From NCBI GenBank assembly GCA_036566745.1, contig DATCVR010000217.1, forward strand, positions 1-20,082: 20,082 nt of DNA. The letters run 5' to 3'. The position numbers and the translations under genes are program-made. The stretch comes from DATCVR01 sp036566745 (GTDB lineage: Bacteria; Actinomycetota; Actinomycetes; Jiangellales; Jiangellaceae). The notes below the pieces were generated by a model. The model was not told the DNA's origin. It did no database searches and was given only the letters and a program-made list of their open reading frames with translations. Positions 1 to 7,146 of this stretch are shown one piece after another (the first letter of the stretch is position 1; each line of letters starts with the position of its first letter).

Positions 1-1661
1 GATTCGGAGTCGAGGTGGGCGGTGGCTTCGTCGAGGACGACGACGCGGGGTGCTTTGAGGAGGAGTCGGGCGATGGCGAGGCGTTGTTTCTCGCCGCCGG
101 AGAGGCGGTAGCCGCGGTCGCCGACCACGGTGTCGAGCCCGCCGGGCAACGCCGCCACGAGGTCGTCGATGCAGGCGGCGCGAAGGGCGTCCCACATCTG
201 GTCGTCGGTCGCGTCGGGACGGGCGTAGGCGAGGTTGGCCCGCAGGGTGGTGTGGAACATGTGGGCGTCCTGGGTGACCACGCCGATCGCCTCGCGCAGC
301 GACGCCTGGGTGAGGTCACGCACGTCGTGCCCGCCGATCCGGACCGCGCCGCCGGTGACGTCGTACAGCCGCGACGCCAGGTGGGTGAGCGTGGACTTCC
401 CGGCCCCCGACGGGCCCACCAGCGCGATCATCTGCCCGGGCTCCGCGGTGAAGCTCACGTCGCGCAGCACCGGCTCGCTCGGCGACTCGGACAGGGCGGC
501 CACCGACTCGAGCGAGGCGAGAGAGACCTCGGAGGCGGCCGGGTAGCCGAAATCGACGTGCTCGAACTCGATGCCGTTCGCGTCGTCCGGCAGCGCGACG
601 GCGTCCGGCCGGTCGTCCACCATCGGGGTCAGGTCGAGGACTTCGATGACCCGCTCGAAGCTGACGAGGGTGGTCATGATGTCGACCTGGAGGTTCGACA
701 GCGAGCTGATCGGGCCGTACAGCCGCCCGAGGTATGCCGTGAGAGCGACGACGGTGCCCACGCCGATGGTCCCGTCGATCGCCATGACGCCGCCCAGGCC
801 GTAGACGAACGCGGTGGCCAGCGCGGCGAGCAGGCCGAGCGAGGTCATGAGCACCCGCGAGTACACCGCCGACTTCACGCCGATGTCGCGCACGCGCGCC
901 GCCCGCTCGGTGAAGTCGGCGGTCTCGTCGTCGGCCCGGCCGAAGATCTTCACCAGCATGGCGCCGGCGACGTTGAACCGCTCGGTCATCGTCTGCCCCA
1001 TGTCGGCGGTGAGCGCGTAGCGCTCGCGGGTGATGTCGGCGAGCTTGCGCCCCACCAGCTTGGCCGGCAGGACGAACAGCGGGACGAGCACGAGAGCGAC
1101 CACGGTGATCCGCCACGACAGGGCGAGCATGGCGGCGAGCACCGTGACGGTGGTGGCGATGTTGCCCACGACGTTGGACAGCGTCGAGGTGAACGCCTGC
1201 TGGGCACCCTGGACGTCGCCGTTGAGGCGGCTGACCAGCGAACCGGTCTGGGTGCGGCTGAAGAACGCCACCGGCATCTTCTGGACGTGCTCGAACACCT
1301 GGGTTCGCAGGTCGTGGACGAGGCCCTGGCCGATGACGGCCGAGACGTAGCGCTGGGTCAGCCCGACGGCCGCGGTCGCCACGGCCAGTCCCGCGATGGC
1401 GAGGGCGACCCCGACGACCAGGCCACGATCGCCGGCGAGCACCCCGTCGTCGATGATCCGCTGGTAGAGCAGCGGCAGCGCGGCGCCGACCAGGGCGTCG
1501 AGCAGGATCAGCGCGATGAAGATCGTCAGCCGCCCGCGATAGGGCCGGGCGAAGGTGAGGATGCGCCGGAACGTGCCGGGCGCGAGCTTGTGCGAGGTGA
1601 CGGAGCGGTCCTTGGTGAAGGAGCGCATCGAGCCGCCTCCGCGATGGGTAGAGCCTTCCAC
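1..1661 (-). CDS. ABC exporter half-transporter (membrane domain plus ATPase), C-terminus beyond window
   Basis: This is a type IV (MsbA/LmrA-like) half-transporter that would dimerise, possibly with a partner encoded beyond the left edge, and export lipids or drugs. An N-terminal six-helix membrane domain (about residues 40-340) is followed by a nucleotide-binding domain with Walker A GPSGAGKST at 416-424, signature LSGGEKQR at 520-527 and Walker B ending LDEA near 544. The H-loop and C-terminus lie outside the window. I chose GTG at 1661 because a perfect AGGAGG (1667-1672) sits 5 nt upstream and actinobacterial relatives carry a short extension before the SMR-F-DRSV stretch. ATG at 1628, also with a GGAGG, is the alternative start. 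About 20 extra residues rich in Ser, Glu and Leu sit between the Y-loop region (FGYP) and the strand before Walker A. The substrate is unknown. Confidence 0.93.
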   Translation of the reverse strand, partial: MEGSTHRGGGSMRSFTKDRSVTSHKLAPGTFRRILTFARPYRGRLTIFIALILLDALVGAALPLLYQRIIDDGVLAGDRGLVVGVALAIAGLAVATAAVGLTQRYVSAVIGQGLVHDLRTQVFEHVQKMPVAFFSRTQTGSLVSRLNGDVQGAQQAFTSTLSNVVGNIATTVTVLAAMLALSWRITVVALVLVPLFVLPAKLVGRKLADITRERYALTADMGQTMTERFNVAGAMLVKIFGRADDETADFTERAARVRDIGVKSAVYSRVLMTSLGLLAALATAFVYGLGGVMAIDGTIGVGTVVALTAYLGRLYGPISSLSNLQVDIMTTLVSFERVIEVLDLTPMVDDRPDAVALPDDANGIEFEHVDFGYPAASEVSLASLESVAALSESPSEPVLRDVSFTAEPGQMIALVGPSGAGKSTLTHLASRLYDVTGGAVRIGGHDVRDLTQASLREAIGVVTQDAHMFHTTLRANLAYARPDATDDQMWDALRAACIDDLVAALPGGLDTVVGDRGYRLSGGEKQRLAIARLLLKAPRVVVLDEATAHLDSE

Positions 1662-1756
1662 GGGGGCCTCCTGGAGGTAGGTGGGGGATGGCGGCGAGTC
1701 GACCCGGGGGCGCGGGTGGCGCCGGCTCCGGGGCCTCGCTCGGCCACGTGATAGAG

Positions 1757-1786
1757 AGGTTACCTCGTTAAGAGTGTGCAGCGCAA
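1757..1786 (-). promoter_or_regulatory. Possible promoter of the ABC exporter, with overlapping odd palindrome
   Basis: On the minus strand TTGCGC (1786-1781) and TAACCT (1762-1757) are separated by 18 nt, a plausible -35/-10 pair about 95 nt upstream of the GTG start. The -10 overlaps GAGGT-A-ACCTC (1756-1766), an 11-nt odd palindrome that could be a small operator. This is motif matching only. Confidence 0.3.
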
Positions 1787-1833
1787 CTTCCTGCGATGGC
1801 GAGGGTCCTCGTGTCATACGCCCACGTGCTGGG

Positions 1834-2052
1834 TCACCTGCACCCGCGTGAGCCGGCTCGACCATCCCGATACTCGTGCGTGAGGACCACCTCGCCACGG
1901 GCATGCAGACTCTGGATGTCGTCGGACGCGCTGCGTTCCAGGTCATGGGCCATGGCCTCGGTACGGCTCTCGCCGCCCCGCGGCACGAAGTCGTGAGCTG
2001 CCTCGAAGCGGCCCCGGGAGTCGACCCCCGGATGCCTGATCTGGTGACCCAA
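1834..2052 (-). CDS. Doubtful small hypothetical protein or gene remnant
   Basis: This 72-codon frame opens with TTG at 2052. Its third codon positions are mostly G or C, which is better than the competing plus frame at 1876-2070, so a coding origin on the minus strand is possible. The frame stays open upstream to at least 2127 with no ATG or GTG that I could find, which fits a decayed gene as well as a real one. There is no recognisable domain, signal peptide or Shine-Dalgarno. The rest of 1662-2120 shows no convincing gene. Confidence 0.22.
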   Translation of the reverse strand: MGHQIRHPGVDSRGRFEAAHDFVPRGGESRTEAMAHDLERSASDDIQSLHARGEVVLTHEYRDGRAGSRGCR

Positions 2053-2120
2053 CGTGGCATCAGGGCGTGAGGGCGGGTGGCCCAGGAAGGCGACACCGTC
2101 GTGGTGAAGGCGGGTGCCGC

Positions 2121-2600
2121 ATGCCGGCCACGCTGCAGGTCAGTGCGACCACGGGGGAGCCCCACCACGCGACCTCGCCCGATGGGTCGAATGCCGTGGC
2201 CTACCTCGAGAAGGCCGCCGCGGCGCCCTTCGGCTCCTATGACGAGCTGAAATGGGACAAGGTGTACGTCGCGCTCGTGTGGATGGCGCGTGATTCGAAC
2301 CTGTCGTTCAGCGTGAGCTGTGTACCGGCCGAACGACTCAGCCAGGAACAGCTCGATGGCATCATCGCCGACGGTCTGCCGGTGGGCATCGCGCTCCCGC
2401 CGAAACCACCGCGCGGCACCGATCGCGCGCCACGAGCTGGCCAAGGACCTGGGCCTGACGCCAGGCCACGGCTACTCCAGCGAGCAGCTGCAGGGGACGC
2501 CACCGCGCTGAACAACCCACGCGCGCCCGACGAGCAGAGGTCGGTCTCGCTCGACCAGCTCAGAGCGCTCGGTTGCGAGATCGTCTACCCGACCCCGTGA
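2121..2600 (+). pseudogene. Hypothetical protein with an apparent out-and-back frameshift
   Basis: I do not recognise this protein. The frame from ATG 2121 to TGA 2600 is open, but codon usage says the protein leaves it: from about 2404-2430 to about 2490-2508 the third-position G/C bias moves to the +1 frame (reading RHELAKDLGL), and it returns to the original frame for the C-terminal 30 or so residues (ending in CEIVYPTP). One base gained and one base lost about 80 nt later would explain this. The options are a sequencing or assembly error pair, a compensated frameshift in a living gene, or decay. The N-terminal half (TSPDGSNAVAYLEKAAAAPFGS and onward) has normal codon usage. GTG 2067 is an in-frame upstream start, but it adds an Arg/Gly-rich stretch that looks non-coding. 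MarR follows 20 nt downstream. Confidence 0.45.
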
Positions 2601-2606
2601 GTGGGC

Positions 2607-2612
2607 TAGCCT
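2607..2612 (+). promoter_or_regulatory. -10 hexamer for a leaderless MarR transcript
   Basis: TAGCCT fits the TANNNT consensus and lies 8 nt before GTG 2621, with no Shine-Dalgarno between them. Confidence 0.4.
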
Positions 2613-2620
2613 CGGCGCCT

Positions 2621-3076
2621 GTGGAGCCCGATCGCGCCGCCCAGATCACCGACCTCCTGATGAGGACCAACCGCTCGCTGCGCCGGCAGGCCAACCAGGA
2701 GCTCCACCCCCTGGGCGTCACGCCGAGCCAGTTCCGGGCGTTGCGCTTCCTCTCCCACGCCGACGGGCCGCTGCGGGTGAGCGAACTGGCGACGCTGCTG
2801 GGTGTCGTGCCCCGCTCGGCCACCTCGGTCGTCGACGAGCTCGAGACCGCCGGGGCGGTCCGTCGCGAACCGGACCCGGGCGACCGTCGTGCCACCCTGG
2901 TCGTCTTGACCGAGAGCGGCCGGGAGGTGCTCGATCGGTGGGCCGAGGTTCGCCGGGCGGGCATGGCTCACCTGCTCGACCGGCTCACGCCCGAGGACCA
3001 GGCCGAGCTGGTCCGGCTGCTGTCCGCGCTCGCCGAAGCCGCCCCCTCGACGTCCGGTAAGGGCGACCTCACTTAG
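2621..3076 (+). CDS. MarR family transcriptional regulator
   Basis: This 151-residue dimeric winged-helix repressor type would bind a short palindrome and release it on binding a small phenolic or antibiotic-like ligand. The core reads as a helix-rich dimerisation N-terminus (to about 40), a recognition HTH (LRVSELATLLGVVPRSATSV) and a wing with the family-typical D-x-G-D-R-R-A motif. The C-terminal helices (TPEDQAELVRLLSALAE) complete the dimer interface. I start it at GTG 2621, giving VEPDRAAQITDLL; GTG 2597 and TTG 2573 are in-frame alternatives, the latter overlapping the upstream gene. It precedes a VOC protein by 32 nt on the same strand and may regulate it or the divergent ABC exporter; both targets are inference. 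The length is normal for the family. Confidence 0.9.
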   Translation: MEPDRAAQITDLLMRTNRSLRRQANQELHPLGVTPSQFRALRFLSHADGPLRVSELATLLGVVPRSATSVVDELETAGAVRREPDPGDRRATLVVLTESGREVLDRWAEVRRAGMAHLLDRLTPEDQAELVRLLSALAEAAPSTSGKGDLT

Positions 3077-3096
3077 CGCGAACCCGGCGCGGCTGC

Positions 3097-3102
3097 CACT
3101 AT
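3097..3102 (+). promoter_or_regulatory. Possible -10 for a leaderless VOC transcript
   Basis: CACTAT sits 6 nt before ATG 3109. It is a weak -10 (A2, A5 and T6 match), and no Shine-Dalgarno is visible. Confidence 0.28.
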
Positions 3103-3108
3103 TCGGTC

Positions 3109-3744
3109 ATGAGGCTGGATCACGTCTCGTATGCAGCAGGCCCTGACGGACTCGACGACACCGCGCGCCGGCTGGCTGATCAGCTCGGGGTCGAGCTGAT
3201 CGACGGGGGTGTGCATCCACGCTTCGGCACTCGCAACCGCGTGCTTCCCCTGGCAGGCGGCCACTACCTCGAGGTGGTGGGCGTTCTCGACCACCCCGCG
3301 GTCGACACCGTGCCGTTCGGGCAAGCGGTCAAGGCCCGGTCCGAGGCCGGCGGCGGCTGGCTGGGCTGGGTGGTGGCGGTGGACGACCTCGACCCGATCG
3401 AGACCCGCCTCGGCCGCGCCGCCGTGCCCGGCAACCGCAAGCGCCCCGACGGCTTCGAGCTGCTCTGGAAGCAGATCGGCGTCAGGGGCCTGATCAACGA
3501 CCCGCAGCTGCCGTTCTTCGTCCATTGGGAGTCCGATCCCGCCGAACACCCGTCCAAGAACGGCAACGGCGTCGAACTGGTCAACCTCGAGATCGCCGGC
3601 GACCCCCACCGGGTGGCCGAGTGGCTGGGCGAGCCGGAGGATCATCCGCTCGACGACGTCGACGTCACCTGGACCGCTCCCAACGGACAGCCCGGGTTGC
3701 TCTCCGTCGCCTTCCGCACCGCTCACGGCACGGTCCGTATCTGA
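3109..3744 (+). CDS. Glyoxalase-like (VOC superfamily) protein
   Basis: The 211 residues begin with the VOC-type opening RLDHVSYAA and show two beta-alpha-beta modules, with GHYLEVVGV near 46-54 and a WLGWVVAVDDLD segment near 84-95. This matches the Glyoxalase_3-like group, where one chain supplies a metal or ligand site. The family includes lyases, dioxygenases and resistance proteins, so neither reaction nor substrate can be assigned. The conserved PFFVHWE motif is typical of these single-domain proteins. It lies behind MarR. Its TGA directly abuts the stop of the converging sigma factor gene, with no intergenic base, so any terminator must lie inside a coding region. Confidence 0.82.
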   Translation: MRLDHVSYAAGPDGLDDTARRLADQLGVELIDGGVHPRFGTRNRVLPLAGGHYLEVVGVLDHPAVDTVPFGQAVKARSEAGGGWLGWVVAVDDLDPIETRLGRAAVPGNRKRPDGFELLWKQIGVRGLINDPQLPFFVHWESDPAEHPSKNGNGVELVNLEIAGDPHRVAEWLGEPEDHPLDDVDVTWTAPNGQPGLLSVAFRTAHGTVRI

Positions 3745-4989
3745 TCACCCGGCCAGGCGGGCCGCCCGCGCCTCCAGATAGCGCCGTTCGGGCAGGCTCG
3801 TCGTGCGGTGAGCGGCGGCGCGATAGCTCTCCGCCGCGGCAGCGTGGTCGCCGGACATCTCCAGCAGGTGGGCACGCACGGCGTCGGGCCGGTGGTGCTC
3901 GGTCATCCGGTCGTCCTGCTCGAGGGTGTCCAGCAGGTCGAGGCCGGCCTGTGGGCCACGCACCATCGCCAGCGCGACAGCGTGGTTGAGCGTGACCATC
4001 GGATTGGGCGCCAGCCGTTCGAGCACCGTGTACAGCGCGAGGATCTGGGGCCAGTCGGTGTCGTCGGCGTGTGCGGCCTCGGCGTGCACGGCCGCGATCG
4101 CCGCCTGCACTTGGTACGGACCGATCGGGGCCCGGGCGAGCGTCCGCGTGATCAGGTCGACTCCCTCCTCGATGAGTGCCTGGCTCCAGAGGCTCCGGTC
4201 CTGCTCGGCCAGCGGCACCAGCGCGCCGTCCGCCGTGGTGCGCGCCGGACGCCGGGCGTCGGTGAGCAACATGAGCGCGAGCAACCCGGCCACCTCGCCG
4301 TCGTCGGGCAGCGCCGTGTGGAGGCCCCGGGCGAGCCGGATCGCCTCGCGGGTCAGCTCACCGCGCTGGAGCTCCGGCCCGGAGGTGGCGCTGTAGCCCT
4401 CGTTGAAGATCAGGTAGAGGACGTGGAGCACCACCCGCAGCCGTTCGGTGCGCTCGAGCGCGGGCGGCATCCGGAACTCGGCGCCGGTGGCCTTGATCCG
4501 CTGCTTGGCCCGGCTGATGCGCTGAGCCATGGTGGCCTCGGGCACCCCGAGGAAGGCGCTGGCGATCTCGGCCGTGGTCAACCCGCCGACGGCTCGCAGG
4601 GTGAGCGCGATCTGCGACGGCGGTGACAATGCCGGGTGGGCGCACAGGAACAGCAGCGTGAGTGTGTCGTCCCTCGACTCCGCGAGGTCGGCATCGGCTC
4701 CGGGCGTGATCAGCTCGTCCGACGCGGCCATCACCGCCATGGTGGTCTCGCGGCGCCGGCGCGCGTGGTCGCTGCGCCAGTGGTCGGTGAGACGGCGCGC
4801 GGCCACGGTGATCAGCCAGCCGCGGGGGTTGTCCGGCACGCCCTCGCCGGGCCACTGGGTCGCCGCGGCCAGCAACGCCTCCTGGACGGCGTCCTCGCAC
4901 TCGTCGAACTGCCCGTGCCGGCGGACGAGCACGCCGAGGACCTGCGGCGCCAGCTCGCGCAGCAGGTCCTCGACAGCGGACGTCGTCAC
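3745..4989 (-). CDS. ECF sigma factor with C-terminal TPR-like extension (ECF42 type)
   Basis: This 414-residue sigma factor recruits RNA polymerase to a dedicated promoter set. Region 2 is near residues 8-75 (CEDAVQEALLAAATQWP; NPRGWLITVAARRLTDHWR) and region 4 near 125-175 (GGLTTAEIASAFLGVPEATMAQRISRAK). It continues into a long extension (FNEGYSATSG; LNHAVALAMVRGP) characteristic of the DUF6596/ECF42 group, in which the C-terminus controls activity in place of an anti-sigma factor. GTG 4989 overlaps the stop of the YCII gene by four bases (GTGA), implying translational coupling; the open frame continues far upstream but that part is antisense or YCII DNA. ECF42 genes are typically paired with DGPF/YCII proteins, as here. 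The likely promoter is the shared motif upstream of the YCII gene. Confidence 0.93.
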   Translation of the reverse strand: MTTSAVEDLLRELAPQVLGVLVRRHGQFDECEDAVQEALLAAATQWPGEGVPDNPRGWLITVAARRLTDHWRSDHARRRRETTMAVMAASDELITPGADADLAESRDDTLTLLFLCAHPALSPPSQIALTLRAVGGLTTAEIASAFLGVPEATMAQRISRAKQRIKATGAEFRMPPALERTERLRVVLHVLYLIFNEGYSATSGPELQRGELTREAIRLARGLHTALPDDGEVAGLLALMLLTDARRPARTTADGALVPLAEQDRSLWSQALIEEGVDLITRTLARAPIGPYQVQAAIAAVHAEAAHADDTDWPQILALYTVLERLAPNPMVTLNHAVALAMVRGPQAGLDLLDTLEQDDRMTEHHRPDAVRAHLLEMSGDHAAAAESYRAAAHRTTSLPERRYLEARAARLAG

Positions 4990-5348
4990 ATCTCCACGCC
5001 GGAGGTGTCCATGACCGGGCGGACCTCCATGGCGCTGTAGCGGGCGTCGGGCCAGCGGGCGGCGATCTCGACCGCTCGCTCCTCGGTCTCGGTGTCGACC
5101 GTCAGATAGCCGACCATGTGCTCCTTGGCCTCGGCGAACGGGCCGTCGGTGACCGCCGGGACGCCGTCGCGGACGCGGACCGTCTTGGTGGTCGAGGGGT
5201 GCGCCAGGGCCTCGCCGCCCACCAGCTCGCCGGTCTCGGTGAGCTCCTTCATGATCGCGTCGACCTCGTTGAAGATGGCGTTGCGCTCCTCCTCGGACAG
5301 CGTGTCGAACGTGGCCGGGTTCTGGTGGATCAACAGCATGTACTTCAC
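4986..5348 (-). CDS. YCII/DGPF-domain protein
   Basis: The 120-residue protein starts MKYMLLIHQ and carries the DGPF motif (TDGPFAEAKEHMVGY) at 68-71, which names this family; the fold is a ferredoxin-like alpha-beta barrel with an active-site-like His/Asp pocket but no settled reaction. In ECF42 loci the DGPF protein is the conserved partner of the sigma factor, and several are among its targets. GTG 5348 is the start; AGGAGT lies 6 nt upstream. The gene is first in a two-gene operon and overlaps the sigma gene by 4 nt. A 57-nt leader separates it from the ECF-type promoter motif at 5406-5433. Confidence 0.93.
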   Translation of the reverse strand: MKYMLLIHQNPATFDTLSEEERNAIFNEVDAIMKELTETGELVGGEALAHPSTTKTVRVRDGVPAVTDGPFAEAKEHMVGYLTVDTETEERAVEIAARWPDARYSAMEVRPVMDTSGVEM

Positions 5349-5405
5349 GGTCTGACTCCTCGCGGTTCGGTGGCGCGCGCACGTGCGGGGCGCCTCTCGT
5401 GACGT

Positions 5406-5433
5406 GGTCGGAGCGGACGCCGGATTCTCGACA
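5406..5433 (-). promoter_or_regulatory. ECF-type promoter for the YCII-sigma operon
   Basis: On the minus strand TGTCGA (5433-5428), a 15-nt spacer and TCCGACC (5412-5406) match the -35 TGTCGA and -10 CGA-type elements described for ECF42 sigma factors. It shares CGATGTCGAGA-N11-GCTCCGACC with the opposite-facing copy at 5474-5501. Confidence 0.72.
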
Positions 5434-5473
5434 TCGTGCCATCCGGCCCATCCGGAATGCCGATCGTCGCCGA

Positions 5474-5501
5474 TGTCGAGAGGGCGATCCCGGCTCCGAC
5501 C
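5474..5501 (+). promoter_or_regulatory. ECF-type promoter for the MFS exporter
   Basis: TGTCGA (5474-5479), a 15-nt spacer and TCCGACC (5495-5501) are identical in element sequence and spacing to the minus-strand copy at 5406-5433. The leader to ATG 5561 is 59 nt, against 57 nt on the other arm. Confidence 0.72.
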
Positions 5502-5560
5502 TGTCTGTGACGAGCGGCCGGACCGAGCCGCGTCGAACCGGATCCGGGAAGGGCCCCCTC

Positions 5561-7081
5561 ATGGACACGACCATCGCCACACCACCGTCCACTCGCGCCG
5601 GGCGTCGCGAGTGGACCGGGCTGGCCGTCCTCGCGCTGCCGACCCTGCTCATCGCGCTCGACATCGGGGCGCTCTTCCTGGCCCTGCCGCATCTGAGCGC
5701 GGATCTCGACGCCAGCGGCACCCAGCAGTTGTGGATCACCGACAGTTACGGCTTCATGCTGGCGGGCTTCCTCATCACCATGGGCACCCTCGGCGACCGG
5801 ATCGGGCGCCGCAAGCTGCTGCTGATCGGCGCTGCCGCGTTCGGGGTCGCCTCCGTCCTGGCCGCGTACTCGACCAGCGCCGAGATGCTGATCGCCACCC
5901 GCGCCCTGCTAGGGGTCGCGGGAGCCACCCTGGGGCCGTCGACGCTCGCGCTCATCAGCACGATGTTCCGCGACGAGAGGCAGCGTGGCGTGGCGATCTC
6001 GCTGTGGGCCACCTGTCAGTTCGGCGGTGCGGCGCTGGGCCCGGTCATCGGTGGCGTGATGCTCGAGCACTTCTGGTGGGGCTCGGTGTTCCTGCTGGGT
6101 GTGCCGGTGATGGTCGCGCTGCTGGTGGTGGGGCCCCGGCTGCTGCCGGAGGCGCGCGACCCGGGCGCGGGCCGGATCGACCTGTTCAGCGTCGCGCTGT
6201 CCCTCGGTGCGGTCCTTCCCGTCGTGTACGGGATCAAGGAGCTGGCCGTCCACGGACTCCAGGCGCCGGCCTGGCCGCTCGCGACGATCGCCGCGGGCGG
6301 CGTCGTGAGCCTGGTGTTCGTGCGCCGGCAGCGGATGCTGACCAACCCGCTTCTCGACCTCGCGCTCTTCCGCCAGCGTTCGTTCAGCGCCGCGCTGGCG
6401 GCCATGACGCTCGGATCCGCGGCGTTGGCCGGGATCAGCCTCATGACCACCCAGTACGTCCAGAGCGTCGTGGGGCTCTCGCCGGCCGAGGCGGGCGTGT
6501 GGCAGGCGCCGACGGGCCTCGGCATCGCGACGGGGGTCGTGCTCGCACCGGTCGTCGTGCGATGGATCGCCCCGGTCACGGCCATCGCTGCCGGTGCGGC
6601 CTGCTCGGTCCTGGGCCTGCTGGTCCTCATCCGCGCCGACGCCTCGAGCGGCGTGGCCGTGGTGTCGATCGGCGTGGCGGTGGTGGCGTTCGGGGTGGGC
6701 CCGGTCTTCGTCCTCGGCACCGGCTTGGTCGTGGGCTCCGTGCCGCCGGAGCGGGCCGGAGCGGCTGCGTCGGTGTCGGAGACCAGCAACCTGTTCGGCT
6801 CGACCATGGGGCTGGCGGTCCTGGGCAGCGTGGGGGCCGCGGTCTACGGACGGGAGATGGTGGTGCCGGCCGGGGTGCCCGATCAGCTGGCGGACACGGC
6901 CCGCGAGACCGTGGCCGGGGCTGCGGCGGTGTCCGGAGGGTTGCCGGGGTCGAGCGCGGCCGAGCTGGTCGGGGCCGCCCGCGAAGCGTTCACGGCTGGC
7001 CTGAACGTGGTGGCCGCGATCAGCGCCGTCCTCGTCGTGGTGCTGGCGGTGGTCATCGTCCGAGTCCAGCGTCGTCGCTGA
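5561..7081 (+). CDS. MFS drug exporter, DHA2 (14-helix) family, QacA/SmvA-like
   Basis: The 506-residue protein is a proton-coupled multidrug antiporter of the inner membrane. The first helix contains the acidic DIGALFLALP segment equivalent to the cation-sensing Asp region of QacA-type pumps. It is followed by SGTQQLWITDSYGFMLAGF, the loop 2-3 motif GTLGDRIGRRKLLL near 80 and a motif C-like GAALGPVIGG region. About 14 hydrophobic segments can be counted. I start it at ATG 5561 (GGGAAGGG upstream); the frame is open farther upstream, but that part covers the promoter region. It is divergent from the YCII-sigma operon and carries the same promoter motif, so it is probably a target of that sigma factor. 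A strong hairpin follows the stop. Family assignment is firm; substrate is unknown. Confidence 0.93.
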   Translation: MDTTIATPPSTRAGRREWTGLAVLALPTLLIALDIGALFLALPHLSADLDASGTQQLWITDSYGFMLAGFLITMGTLGDRIGRRKLLLIGAAAFGVASVLAAYSTSAEMLIATRALLGVAGATLGPSTLALISTMFRDERQRGVAISLWATCQFGGAALGPVIGGVMLEHFWWGSVFLLGVPVMVALLVVGPRLLPEARDPGAGRIDLFSVALSLGAVLPVVYGIKELAVHGLQAPAWPLATIAAGGVVSLVFVRRQRMLTNPLLDLALFRQRSFSAALAAMTLGSAALAGISLMTTQYVQSVVGLSPAEAGVWQAPTGLGIATGVVLAPVVVRWIAPVTAIAAGAACSVLGLLVLIRADASSGVAVVSIGVAVVAFGVGPVFVLGTGLVVGSVPPERAGAAASVSETSNLFGSTMGLAVLGSVGAAVYGREMVVPAGVPDQLADTARETVAGAAAVSGGLPGSSAAELVGAAREAFTAGLNVVAAISAVLVVVLAVVIVRVQRRR

Positions 7082-7091
7082 GCAGACGACG

Positions 7092-7125
7092 AAGGCCCGG
7101 CTCGCCGTAGGGCGGGCCGGGCCTT
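7092..7125. terminator. Bidirectional terminator hairpin between MFS and ABC permease
   Basis: A 15-bp stem (7092-7106 with 7111-7125, including one T-G wobble) closes a GTAG loop. AAGG at one foot and CCTTT at the other suit both converging genes. Confidence 0.8.
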
Positions 7126-7146
7126 TGCGGCGTACGGACGACGTCG

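Noticed and set aside
15..1751. Long open frame on the plus strand
   Set aside because: It is antisense to the ABC exporter, whose Walker A, signature and Walker B are all in the minus frame; long antisense frames are expected in high-GC DNA.
4990..5739. Upstream extension of the sigma-factor frame
   Set aside because: It overlaps the YCII gene out of frame and the divergent promoter region; the sigma homology starts at 4989.
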